Of a stretch of DNA of 64,000 nt, positions 11,538-23,345 are shown one piece after another. The DNA comes from Stomorhina lunata. Lineage: Eukaryota > Arthropoda > Insecta > Diptera > Rhiniidae. The notes beneath the pieces are model-generated. The model made no database searches. It saw only the letters and a list, made by a program, of their open reading frames with translations, and was not told the DNA's origin. The stretch covers positions 21,416,536 to 21,480,535 of the forward strand of contig OW121744.1 of the NCBI GenBank assembly GCA_933228675.1. The letters are read 5' to 3'. The stretch's first letter is position 1; each line of letters begins with the position of its first letter. Both the position numbers and the translations under genes were made by a program.

Positions 11538-14520
11538 AAAATTTTTTTATTCTTAAAGAAAATTTTTCAAAAATTTCCTATTTTTATAGGAAATTTTTCA
11601 AAAATTTCCTATTTTTATAGGAATTTTTTTCAAAAATTTCCTATTTTTATAGGAAATTTTTCAAAAATTTCCTATTTTTATAGGAAATTTTTCAAAAATT
11701 TCCTATTTTGATAGGAAATTTTTCAAAAATTTCCTATTTTTATAGGAAATTTTTCAAAAATTTCCTATTTTTATAGGAAATTTTTCAAAAATTTCCTATT
11801 TTTATAGGAAATTTTTCAAAAATTTCCTATTTTTATAGGAAATTTTTCAAAAATTTCCTATTTTTATAGGAAATTTTTCAAAAATTTCCTATTTTTATAG
11901 GAAATTTTTCAAAAATTTCCTATTTTTATAGGAAATTTTTCAAAAATTTCCTATTTTTATAGGAAATTTTTCAAAAATTTCCTATTTTTATAGGAAATTT
12001 TTCAAAAATTTCCTATTTTTATAGGAAATTTTTCAAAAATTTCCTATTTTTATAGGAAATTTTTCAAAAATTTCCTATTTTTATAGGAAATTTTTCAAAA
12101 ATTTCCTATTTTTATAGGAAATTTTTCAAAAATTTCCTATTTTGATAGGAAATTTTTCAAAAATTTCCTATTTTGATAGGAAATTTTTCAAAAATTTCCT
12201 ATTTTTATAGGAAATTTTTCAAAAATTTCCTATTTTTATAGGAAATTTTTCAAAAATTTCCTATTTTTATAGGAAATTTTTCAAAAATTTCCTATTTTTA
12301 TAGAAAATTTTTCAAAAATTTCCTATTTTTATAGGAAATTTTTCAAAAATTTCCTATTTTTATAGGAAATTTTTCAAAAATTTCCTATTTTTATAGGAAA
12401 TTTTTCAAAAATTTCCTATTTTTATAGGAAATTTTTCAAAAATTTCCTATTTTTATAGGAAATTTTTCAAAAATTTCCTATTTTTATAGGAAATTTTTCA
12501 AAAATTTCCTATTTTTATAGGAAATTTTTCAAAAATTTCTTATTTTTATAGGAAATTTTTCAAAAATTTCCTATTTTTATAGGAAATTTTTCAAAAATTT
12601 CCTATTTTTATAGGAAATTTTTCAAAAATTTCCTATTTTTATAGGAAATTTTTCAAAAATTTCCTATTTTTATAGGAAATTTTTCAAAAATTTCCTATTT
12701 TTATAGGAAATTTTTCAAAAATTTCCTATTTTTATAGGAAATTTTTCAAAAATTTCCTATTTTTATAGGAATTTTTTCAAAAATTTCCTATTTTTATAGG
12801 AAATTTTTCAAAAATTTCCTATTTTTATAGGAAATTTTTCAAAAATTTCCTATTTTTATAGGAAATTTTTCAAAAATTTCCTATTCTTATAGGAAATTTT
12901 TCAAAAATTTCCTATTTTTATAGGAAATTTTTCAAAAATTTCCTATTTTTATAGGAAATTTTCAAAAATTTCCTATTTTTATAGGAAATTTTTCAAAAAT
13001 TTCCTATTTTTATAGGAAAATTTTCAAAAATTTCCTATTTTTATAGGAAATTTTTCAAAAATTTCCTATTTTTATAGGAAATTTTTCAAAAATTTCCTAT
13101 TTTTATAGGAAATTTTTCAAAAATTTCCTATTTTTATAGGAAATTTTTCAAAAATTTCCTATTTTTATAGGAAATTTTTCAAAAATTTCCTATTTTTATA
13201 GGAAATTTTTCAAAAATTTCCTATTTTTATAGGAAATTTTTCAAAAATTTCCTATTTTTATAGGAAATTTTTCAAAAATTTCCTATTTTTATAGGAAATT
13301 TTTCAAAAATTTCCTATTTTTATAGGAAATTTTTCAAAAATTTCCTATTTTTATAGGAAATTTTTCAAAAATTTCCTATTTTTATAGGAAATTTTTCAAA
13401 AATTTCCTATTTTTATAGGAAATTTTTCAAAAATTTCCTATTTTTATAGGAAATTTTTCAAAAATTTCCTATTTTTATAGGAAATTTTTCAAAAATTTCC
13501 TATTTTTATAGGAAATTTTTCAAAAATTTCCTATTTTTATAGGAAATTTTTCAAAAATTTCCTATTTTTATAGGAAATTTTTCAAAAATTTCCTATTTTT
13601 ATAGGAAATTTTTCAAAAATTTCCTATTTTTATAGGAAATTTTTCAAAAATTTCCTATTTTTATAGGAAATTTTTCAAAAATTTCCTATTTTTATAGGAA
13701 ATTTTTCAAAAATTTCCTATTTTTATAAGAAATTTTTCAAAAATTTCCTATTTTTATAGGAAATTTTTCAAAAATTTCCTATTTTTATAGGAAATTTTTC
13801 AAAAATTTCCTATTTTTATAGGAAATTTTTCAAAAATTTCCTATTTTTATAGGAAATTTTTCAAAAATTTCCTATTTTTATAGGAAATTTTTCAAAAATT
13901 TCCTATTTTTATAGGAAATTTTTCAAAAATTTCCTATTTTTATAGGAAATTTTTCAAAAATTTCCTATTTTTATAGGAAATTTTTCAAAAATTTCCTATT
14001 TTTATAGGAAATTTTTCAAAAATTTCCTATTTTTATAGGAAATTTTTCAAAAATTTCCTATTTTTATAGGAAATTTTTCAAAAATTTCCTATTTTTATAG
14101 GAAATTTTTCAAAAATTTCCTATTTTTATAGGAAATTTTTCAAAAATTTCCTATTTTTATAGGAAATTTTTCAAAAATTTCCTATTTTTATAGGAAATTT
14201 TTCAAAAATTTCCTATTTTTATAAAAAAAAATTCCTATTTTTATAGGAAATTTTTCAAAAATTTCCTATTTTTATAGGAAATTTTTCAAAAATTTCCTAT
14301 TTTTATAGGAAATTTTTCAAAAATTTCCTATTTTTATAGGAAATTTTTCAAAAATTTCCTATTTTTATAGGAAATTTTTCAAAAATTTCCTATTTTTATA
14401 GGAAATTTTTCAAAAATTTCCTATTTTTATAGGAAATTTTTCAAAAATTTTAAAAAAAAATTTTTTAAATATTTCCTATTTTTATAGGAAATTTTTAAAA
14501 ATTTCCTTTTTTAATAGAAC
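11538..14520 (+). repeat. Family A tandem array 4, highly homogeneous 31-bp satellite
   Basis: About 94-96 copies of a 31-bp unit, most of them identical over almost 3 kb. Each unit is itself a palindrome: a 13-base arm starting AAAAATTTCC, a TTTT loop, the complementary 13-base arm ending ATTTTT, and one C as linker. Line-by-line phase (two bases shift per 60) confirms period 31. Rare variants include TTTTGATAGG (11710, 12145, 12175), one short unit at 14221-14235 and single-base changes. Near-identity implies recent expansion or ongoing homogenisation. Confidence 0.98.
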
Positions 14521-15782
14521 ATTTTTTTAAATAATTTCTTGTTTCATAAAAAAATTTATGATTTTTTAAATTTAATTTTTTATCTGTTTAATATTGAGTA
14601 TCCCTCTTGTTTAATCTGATTGATTTCTTAGATACCCAAAACATAAGTACAATTCCTTCTAATTTATATCCCTTTATCAATTCATGATTTCGAAAAACAT
14701 TAGAAACTCCAGTAAGTTTTATTTTTTAGACAATCCTAAAACTAAATTCAATATGTACGAGTAGGAAGTGTAACCATAAACCATTAAATACTAAATTACG
14801 TTTTGGAAAACGAGACATGTGTTCCAAACTAAACTGATTTGGCTTTTGACAAACATCAAAGAAGAGGTGGTTTTGTTCGTATTTCTGTGCGTTAAATTAC
14901 CAATTTCTAATGACAAAATTACACAGTGTCTGTGTATACGACTAAAATACATTAGAAAAGGAACAAAAAAAAAAAAAATAGGAAAATTAGTTTTTAAACT
15001 CAATTTAAACTGTTGTAGGGATTATGCTTAAATACATATGGATATGCTTTTTCAATTTCTAGAGTAAGTAAACAAATTGTCTTAGCCCTGTAGGAAAAAC
15101 GAGGGAAAGAATTGACAGTTTATAACTAGCATACATAGGATATAATTTTTGTATCCAAGATCTTTAATCTTATATAATTTTCTAGATATTTTAAAAGGAG
15201 TGCAGAAAAAGTGGTAATAAAATGCTTAAGGAAGTATTTGCATTAGAAGTAATCGTGAAAAGTGAATCGAATACTTTTACAAGAAAGACTAGAATATTTT
15301 TATGTTTTTATATATCAACTTATCATACTCTCAAAATTTTCCCACTGGGAAGGATTTAAACCAGCCATGAAAAGGTGTATGTGTGTGTATGCGTTAGTAC
15401 CTAAATGTGGGTAGTAGTGGATGTTCTTTATGGTTTTTGATCATTTTGCGTTGGTTGTTTAAACATGAATATGTTACTCTCGGAGTTCTACTCCGTATGT
15501 TTGTATGTCTGTCTGTCCTATCCAGTGTTAATGTCCGTCCGTCTGTCTGTCTGCCATTAATATTATTTTTCACTTCAGTTTAACGCATTGTCATTGTTTA
15601 TTTTATATGCTGCCACAATCCTGATGACGATGTCTCAAAATGCTCTTGTTATTTCATTTCATTATTCTTTTTTTTTTTGTTATTTTTTGGTGCAGCATGT
15701 GTCTTTTGTATATTAATGTCTTAAATCAAGAATTTGAGTCTAGAGATTAATACCCTACAATGGGTACTCATGTTTGTAACAA
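14521..15782. other. Spacer with GTCC/GTCT microsatellite
   Basis: AT-rich spacer. Two overlapping 70-codon frames on opposite strands (14791-15031) are not supported. Microsatellite runs TGTCTGTCTGTCC (15506-15520) and GTCCGTCCGTCTGTCTGTCTG (15533-15553) sit near 15.5 kb. No gene seen. Confidence 0.55.
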
Positions 15783-16677
15783 AAAACAATTTTTAAAATT
15801 TTCCTATAAAATAGCAAATTTTGTGAAAAATTTCCAATAAAATGGGAAATTTTTGAAAAATTTCCAATAAAAATAGGAAATTTTTGAAAAATTTCTAATA
15901 AAAATAGGAAATTTTTGAAAAATTTCCAATAAAAATAGGAAATTTTTGAAAAATTTCTAATAAAAATAGGAAATTTTTGAAAAATTTTAAATAAAAATAG
16001 GAAATTTTTGAAAAATTTCCAATAAAAATAGGAAATTTTTGAAAAATTTCCAATAAAAATAGGAAATTTTTGAAAAATTTCCAATAAAAATAGGAAATTT
16101 TTGAAAAATTTCCAATAAAAATAGAAAATTTTTGAAAAATTTCCTATAAAAATAGGAAATTTTTGAAAAATTTCCTATAAAAATAGGAAATTTTTGAAAA
16201 ATTTCCTATAAAAATAGGAAATTTTTGAAAAATTTCCTATAAAAATAGGAAATTTTTGAAAAATTTCTTATAAAAATAGGAAATTTTTGAAAAATTTCCT
16301 ATAAAAATAAGAAATTTTTGAAAAATTTCCTATAAAAATAGGAAATTTTTGAAAATTTTCCTATAAAAATAGGAAATTTTTGAAAAATTTCCTATAAAAA
16401 TAGGAAATTTTTGAAAATTTTCCAATTAAAATAGGAAATTTTTGAAAAATTTCCAATAATAATAGGAAATTTTTGAAAAATTTCCAATAAAAATAGGAAA
16501 TTTTTGAAAAATTTCTTATAAAAATAGGAAATTTTTCAAAAATTTCCTATAAAAATAAGAAATTTTTGAAAAATTTCCTATAAAAAAAGGAAATTTTTGA
16601 AAAATTTCCTATAAAAATAGGAAATTTTTTAAAAATTTCCTATAAAAATAGGAAATTTTTGAAAAAAATTCTCCAAA
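15783..16677 (-). repeat. Family A tandem array 5 with a CCAATA variant subfamily
   Basis: About 29 units of 31 bp in minus sense. Units at 15830-16120 and 16415-16500 mostly read TTTCCAATAAAAATAGG, which breaks the palindrome arm. Units at 16140-16400 and 16545-16670 read TTTCCTATAAAAATAGG, which restores it. The blockwise distribution indicates local amplification of variants. Confidence 0.95.
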
Positions 16678-18131
16678 ATAGGGTGTCTATTAGTCCGTCT
16701 ATACTTTCTTAATTGTTTTTTCATGTTACTTTATTGAAGTCTTCAAAGAACATTGACAGTCAAACTTTAGGTAGAGTTAACTCTACAAGAATACATTTTT
16801 CAATCTTTTCAAACTCAAACACTTACAATGACACTTTTTCGAAACTTCACTTTCTGGGCTACAGCCAGAGATAAACCTAATTCTGTATGGGTTTGTTTAA
16901 ATGTTCCCCGAAATTGTAGCAGATGCATCAAGTGTGATTATTGATGGTTTGGTCTGGTTTAACCATATCCATCCATTTACTCAGACACAGCCAAAACTTA
17001 AATAAAGACATGAAGGCGTTTCAATATTAATTAGCACCATCATAATAATGAAGATTTCAAATTATTGGGGATGTAACATATCGTGGTATGATTTTTATTC
17101 TTAACTGACATCAAAAATTAGTTAAGTCTTTAATATTTGAATGTTAGATTTTGTGGGTGCTCTTATTTGTTTGAAGGGGGGAGGGCAGGAAATTTTAATA
17201 TTTGATAAACATGCTGGAATTAAAAGGTTCTGGGGAAAATTGTATATTGTACACAAAGAATATAATCTTTTGTTGCTTTTAGAAAATATCTTAATTAGTA
17301 GCAAAATAAATATAAATTGGAGAAAATGACAAAATAGTTAATGTTTTTGGAAAGCCATCATAAAAGTTGAAATTAATGATACATAGACAATATGAAAGTT
17401 TTTAGAAGATTTTCCAAGAACTTTTTATTAGAGTATAAATTTTAAAAATTTTAATTTTTTAAAAATTGTTTATTTTGATAGAAGCTTTTCCATTTTTAAT
17501 TTTTCAATTTTGAATATTTTGTAAAAAATTTGTATATTTTTGCAAAAAGTACAATAAAAGAAATTTATTGCGCCATAAAATTTGTTATTCAAAATAATCG
17601 CATTGTAGCTGCACTTTCGCAAAATAATCAACAATAAATTTCACAAGAAACCGCAAATTTTTCATTTAAATGGTTTCAATTGTCCGAGGTACAATCAAGA
17701 AAGAGATAATAAAAAAAAACTTAAAAATCATATGAGATTGAGTCTGACATTCTTAAATTAAATTATCGCCCCATAAAAATCATTGGATTATTTTTTTCAT
17801 ACCAAATGAAAGAAACAATAAAAATTCAAATCAGCTTGAAATGATAAAGATTTTTTTCACTTCTGTGCGAAACAATATTTTAAATTGTTTCATTGAAAAA
17901 AAGTTTTAGAAGATTAAGAAAATGAGAAAAAAAAAATACATTTCGAAAGATAATAAAAAGACTCCAATCTCTTAAAGATTGACTTTATTATCACTTTCAT
18001 TTATTTCGATTCCTTTTTCTTTATTCAGATTTTTGTTTTCGAATTGATTGATTTATAGTTAAATGAATGAGTTTTGAACTTATTTGAAATGGAATTTCAA
18101 TTCCTTTCTAATTTTTGAAATGTATTAAAAC
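16678..18131. other. Spacer, no supported gene
   Basis: Moderately complex AT-rich DNA. Short frames near 17.1-17.3 kb overlap on both strands and are unsupported. No repeat partner elsewhere in the window was found by eye. Confidence 0.5.
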
Positions 18132-20090
18132 TTTTCAAAAATTTCTAATTTTTATAGAAAATTTTTCAAAAATTTCTAATTTTTATAGGAAATTTTTCAA
18201 AAATATCCTATTTTTTAATAGAAAATTTTTAAAATATCCTGTTTTTTAATAGGAAATTTTTCAATAATTTTTCAAAAATTTCCTATTATTTAAGAGGAAA
18301 TTTTTCAAAAATTTCCTATTATTTAAAAGGAAATTTTTCAAAAATTTCCTATTTTTTAATAGGAAATTTTTTAAAAATTTCCTATTTTTTAATAGGAAAT
18401 TTTTCAAAAATTTCCTATTTTTTAATAGGAAATTTTTCAAAAATTTCCTATTTTTTAATAGGAAATTTTTCAAAAATTTCCTATTTTTTAATAGGAAATT
18501 TTTCAAAAATTTCCTATTTTTTAATAGGAAATTTTTCAAAAATTTCCTATTTTTTAATAGGAAATTTTTCAAAAATTTCCTATTTTTTAATAGGAAATTT
18601 TTCAAAAATTTCCTATTTTTTAATAGGAAATTTTTCAAAAATTTCCTATTTTTTAATAGGAAATTTTTCAAAAATTTCCTATTTTTTAATAGGAAATTTT
18701 TCAAAAATTTCCTATTTTTTAATAGGAAATTTTTCAAAAATTTCCTATTTTTTAATAGGAAATTTTTCAAAAATTTCCTATTTTTTAATAGGAAATTTTT
18801 CAAAAATTTCCTATTTTTTAATAGGAAATTTTTCAAAAATTTCCTATTTTTTAATAGGAAATTTTTCAAAAATTTCCTATTTTTTAATAGGAAATTTTTC
18901 AAAAATTTCCTATTTTTTAATAGGAAATTTTTCAAAAATTTCCTATTTTTTAATAGGAAATTTTTCAAAAATTTCCTATTTTTTAATAGGAAATTTTTTA
19001 AAAATTTCCTATTTTTTAATAGGAAATTTTTCAAAAATTTCCTATTTTTTAATAGGAAATTTTTCAAAAATTTCCTATTTTTTAATAGGAATTTTTTTAA
19101 AAATTTCCTTTTTTTATTGGAAATTTTTCAAAAATTTCCTATTTTTATAGAAATTTTTTAAAAAATTTTCTTTTTTTATAGGAAATTTTGAAAATTTTTC
19201 TCAATTTTATAGGAAAATTTTCAAAAATTTCTTATTTTCATAGCAAATTTTGCAAAAATTTTTAATTTTAAAGAAACATTTTCAGAAATTTCCTATTTTT
19301 ATAGGCAATTTTAAAACAATTTCTTATTTTTATAGGAAATTTTTCAAAAATTACTTTTTTTATAGGAAATTTTAAAAAATTTCTTATTTATATAGGACAT
19401 TTTTCAAAAATTAAATATTTTTATAGGAAATTTTTTAAAAATTTAATACTTTTATAGGAAATTTTTAAAATATTTCCCATTTTTAAAGGAAATTTTAAAA
19501 AAAAACTTCGTATGTTTATATAAAATGTTTAAAAAATTTCTTATTTTTATAGGAAATTTTTCAAAAATTTTTTATTTTTATCGAAAAATTTCCTAAAATT
19601 TCTTATTTTTATAGAAAATTTTCCTATTATCCTATTTTTGTAGGAAATTTTAAAAAAATGTCTTATTTTTGTAGGAAGTTTTTCAAAAATTTTCTGCTTT
19701 TTATTGGAAATTTTTAAAAAAATTTATGATTTTTATAAGAAAAACTTTCAAAAATTTTTTATTAGTATAGGAAATTTTTCAAAAATTTCTTATTTTTATA
19801 GGAAACTTTTCAAAAATTTCTTATTTTTATAGGAAATCTTAAAAATTTCTTATTTTTATAGGAAATTTTAAAAATGTCTTATTTTTATAGGAAATTTTAA
19901 AAATGTCTTATTTTATAGGAAATTAAAAAAATTTCTTATTTTTATAGGAAATTTTAAAAATTTCTTATTTTTATAGGAAATTTTTCAGAAAGTTCCTATT
20001 TTTATAAAAAATTTTCAAAAATTTCTTTTTTTATAGAAAAATTTTCAAAAATTTAAAATTTTTATAGGAAATTTTTTAAAAATTTTCTTA
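18132..20090 (+). repeat. Family A tandem array 6, 33-bp variant core plus degenerate 31-bp tail
   Basis: From about 18255 to 19090 there are about 25 units of 33 bp. They differ from the 31-bp unit by one T and one A added symmetrically around the loop (CCTATT, TTTT, AATAGG), so the palindrome gains one base pair and keeps its four-base loop. From about 19100 to 20090 the units return to a degenerate 31-bp-like form. A few diverged units also precede the core. Confidence 0.96.
18261..19067 (-). other. Repeat-derived open frame, 268 codons (not a gene)
   Basis: Because the unit is 33 bp, one reading frame repeats every 11 residues (KNFLLKNRKFL) without a stop. The composition is only K, N, F, L, R and a little I/Y. 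Every residue follows from the DNA repeat, there is no non-repeat N- or C-terminal domain, and neighbouring 31-bp arrays cannot keep such a frame. I regard it as a by-product of the satellite. Confidence 0.85.
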
Positions 20091-21446
20091 TTTATTTTGT
20101 AAATGAAAAAAATATATGTATATCGAGACACGGTGCGCATAAGCTTCTACCTTTTGCATCATGGATTGTCTCCCACATTTAAGCAAAAGTAGTTCATTTC
20201 CCAAGATTTTTTTAAATGTTATTTTGCATAAAATTTATGGCAAATTTGCTAAATTTTTTTTTCTTAATATTCAAAGTGTTTTTTTTGAATCTAGAGAAGA
20301 TTTTGTAGCACCAAAAAATTTTAGTCACGTTTTAAATGTTTATTTTCTGTTTATATTTTTGTGTTTTTTTTTAACTCTGGCGTCAAGTCATAAAATTTAT
20401 TAAACTTATTGTACAAATTTGTATTTTGCAATAACAAAAACTTAACAATTTCATATAAATTTAAACTGTATATTGTTTTTCTAAACCCCCTAAAAACAAA
20501 TAGATAAAAATTATTATTTACCCTAAAGTTGTTAATAATGTTTAGATGTCTTTTTTGTCGAAGATTTTTTTTAAAATCAAAACAAACATAAAAGAAACAT
20601 TGTCACGTTCTCGAAAAGTTTTGAAACATTTTATCTAACAAATTACGAGTTGTATATGTATGTGAAGCAGATTTTGCCCCCACCCGTTACTCTTTGAAAG
20701 TCTTTAGATGGGAATGAGTGAATGAACGAATGAATGAATAAATGTATAATATTTTATTTTTTTCTAAATGTGACATCACATTTGAAATATTGTACAACAT
20801 CATCCATTTATCCATTCCAATAATAAAAATTCAAGAAACAAAACAGAAAAAAAATTTCAAATTGATATGTACATATGAAATTATTTATGTTTTACTTTTC
20901 CTCTATATTTACATTTACATACTTATTTTCATTTACGTATGTAGAGCGTGTAGCATACCGTGTAAATATGGTGACAAATTTTACATTTGCATTTGTCTCA
21001 CATTCATTTTATTTTTTTTATGTTACAAATATTTTATTCCATTTCAATTTTTGTAAATGTTTTTCTTTTTCACTCATTTTGTCACTTTGTTTAAATAAAA
21101 ATGAAAAAAAAACAAGATAAAATTGCTTTAACTCGTAGTTTAGAATTATTTGCATTACATTTCAATTGAAAAATTTTTAACATACAAGTTTTTATGCTAA
21201 TTCTTTTTGTAAAGTGTTTCAAATGATATTTGACTTATTTTTTTAGACAAAAATGTTTATTTTCCATAATGATGATAAAATCTGTTAGAAATTCAAATCA
21301 GTCAAGGTATAAATTCAATTAAAATGTCAGGGATATTAAAGAATTTTTTAAATATTTTGACATTGACATTAAGTAGGAATACAAAATGTAAGTTATTAGT
21401 TTCTAATTTGAAATTAGATTTACTTTTTCAGAAGTAGTATACAAGT
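20091..21446. other. Spacer with a GAAT-type microsatellite
   Basis: AT-rich spacer. Degenerate GAAT/GAGT repeats lie at 20713-20743. Frames at 20161-20403 and 20742-21120 translate to low-complexity F/Y/I/L-rich peptides and overlap in two phases. No gene called. Confidence 0.5.
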
Positions 21447-22690
21447 ACCTGGGCCCTATTTCACTAAACTACAATTCTACAAGTTTACAAGTTACAATTA
21501 CAAGTCTAATTCTTACAAGTGCTATTCAATTGTATTTCATTAAAATTTACACAACAATTGTAGCTTTTTGGACTAGCAAACTACAATTTCTACAATTACA
21601 ATTTCTACAATTATAATAAAATAAAATATTTTGATAAATATATGGAGTCAAATAAAACATTTTTGAACTCGTACCGAACCACACCATCTACGATTTTCAT
21701 GAAATTATATACATTCTCCTAGCTTAGGCAATTTTTACACTTCTTCAAAATTTTTAATTTCGCTTTGGTTCAGATTTTATGGCGGTCCAAAGTTCGTTTT
21801 TTCAAGATTTTTTCCGATATATACCCACTTTATATGCATATAACTTTTGATACTCATGTTTTAGCATATATCCTGTAGTTTTATGTCCTTAAATTAAAAA
21901 ATTTAATCTTGTATTCAAATTCAAAATTTGTACTGAAATGTTATGAGTTATTTTAGAAAAAGTTTTTTGTTTTCCGATCCATCATGGGGTCATTTTTGTG
22001 GTTTTCATATTTTGTTGTCTACACTATTATCCACATTTGAGACAATGATAAAGAAAATTTAAGATATGCTTTTTGAGGTATCCTTGAGTCAAGGACATCA
22101 TTGATTTCCCTTGTCCTGCATAAATGATTATATTTTCATATCCTTCACCACTTTAGGTGAAAAGCGTGTTATAAGTTTGGGCTGATGTATGTAACGCATA
22201 GAAATATTGGTCTTAGACCACCTTTAGTACACCAATGGACTTAGAATTCATTCCTGAGTCGATGTCAGTCCGTCCGTCCATCGGGCTGGACCGCCATGTA
22301 AACCTTGTAATCAAACAAAATAAATAAATGGTCATTAATATTGATTTGATTTTGTGTTAATTTTAACTAATTTTTATTAAAAGATAGTTAAAAACCAAAT
22401 TTGAATTCAATTTATCTTTCACTTGTAACTTGTAAAATTTTTTTTGAGAGTCTCAGTCGACCCTATGCTTTTTTTCCACAATTCTACAAGTGTACAAGTA
22501 CAAATTTATATTTGTGAAACAAAACCACTTGTAGAAGTATGACTTGTAAACTTGTGAATTGTAAATATCACTTGTAGCTACAAACTTGTAATTGTATTTT
22601 AAAGAAACACAATTTTTTGCAAGTTCACAATTTTACAGGCAAAAACACTTGTAATTGTAGACTTGTAGCTTAGTGAAATAGGACCCTGGT
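21447..22690. mobile_element. 1.24-kb DNA-transposon-like element with terminal inverted repeats
   Basis: The left end GGGCCCTATTTCACTAAACT (from 21451) is matched inverted at the right end (22667-22686), with one mismatch in GGG(C/T)CC and one in CTAA(A/G)CT. If the flanking ACC(T/A) is included, the inverted repeats start at 21447. Both subterminal regions (21480-21620, 22420-22660) are full of CTACAA and ACTTGTA motifs in both directions. There is no transposase frame, so the copy is non-autonomous or decayed. I could not define a target-site duplication or the superfamily. A fragment of another element (22137-22316) sits inside it. Confidence 0.8.
22137..22316 (-). mobile_element. Nested 3' fragment of the 702-1506 element family
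   Basis: The reverse complement aligns to about 1318-1506: the GTTTGATTACAAGGTTTACA block, GGAC runs, CGACTCAG, TCTAAGTCCATTGGT, TATTTCTATGCGTTACA and the terminal dyad (here decayed to ATATCCTTCACC). It lies inside the 1.24-kb inverted-repeat element, so one plausible order is that this fragment inserted after the host element. Confidence 0.8.
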
Positions 22691-22860
22691 TGACCGAGCC
22701 TTGCTCTAAGCTTTATGATAAGCATTTTGAGGCAAATTTTAAAGTTTGTATATATTTTATTTTATAAAGTACTAAAATAAATTTAGGGGAAAGACATTGT
22801 ACAAATATTCAGTTAATTTTGAGTTATTTTATTTATTTTGTCCGATCAACACATAGTTTG

Positions 22861-23345
22861 CATAGTTTACAGTTTAACTCATTTTAAAAAATTTTGGAAA
22901 ATGGTCGTACCAACAGAAACCTCCGTCGACTCATGCGTAACAACTTTGCTAAAGTTTATAGTCTGATAAAATGCATAGTTTACGATTAAATTAATTTTGA
23001 GTAGTTTTCAGTGTCGCCGCCTGAAGTTGTTCATACCAACTAAAAAACCTTCGTCTGCTTATGCGTAACAACTTTGCTTATGATTATAACATGATCAAAT
23101 GCACAGTTTACGATTTAATTCACTTTAAGTAATTTTCAGTGGCGCCACCTGTCGGACTTTGGTCATTCCAATAAATAAACCATCGCCGGCATATCCGCAA
23201 CAAGTTTGCTAAAGATTATAGCATGATTAAATGTTCAGCTTACCTGTCGGAAATTAGTCTTACCAACTTAAAAACCTTCGCCGGCTTATCCGCAACATCT
23301 TCGCTAAAGAGCATAACATGATCAAATTAACAGTTTACTTTTATA
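22861..23345 (+). repeat. Diverged tandem repeat, about 95-132 bp period, 4-5 copies
   Basis: Successive units start with CA(T/C)AGTTTAC-like sequence at 22861, 22974, 23102, 23234 (TTCAGCTTAC) and 23329. Each carries CCAAC(A/T)(A/G)A(A/T)AACC, a (C/T)CGTC or CGCCGGC stretch, a GCGTAACA or CCGCAACA block, CTTTGCTAAAG and ATAACATGATCAAA. The second and third units share GTGGCGCCACC-like sequence. It is less AT-rich than the surroundings and could be an internal repeat of a decayed element. Confidence 0.75.

Noticed and set aside
11538..14520. Regular 31-bp periodicity resembling a CRISPR array
   Set aside because: Units abut directly with no unique spacers, and the setting is eukaryotic satellite DNA; no cas genes.
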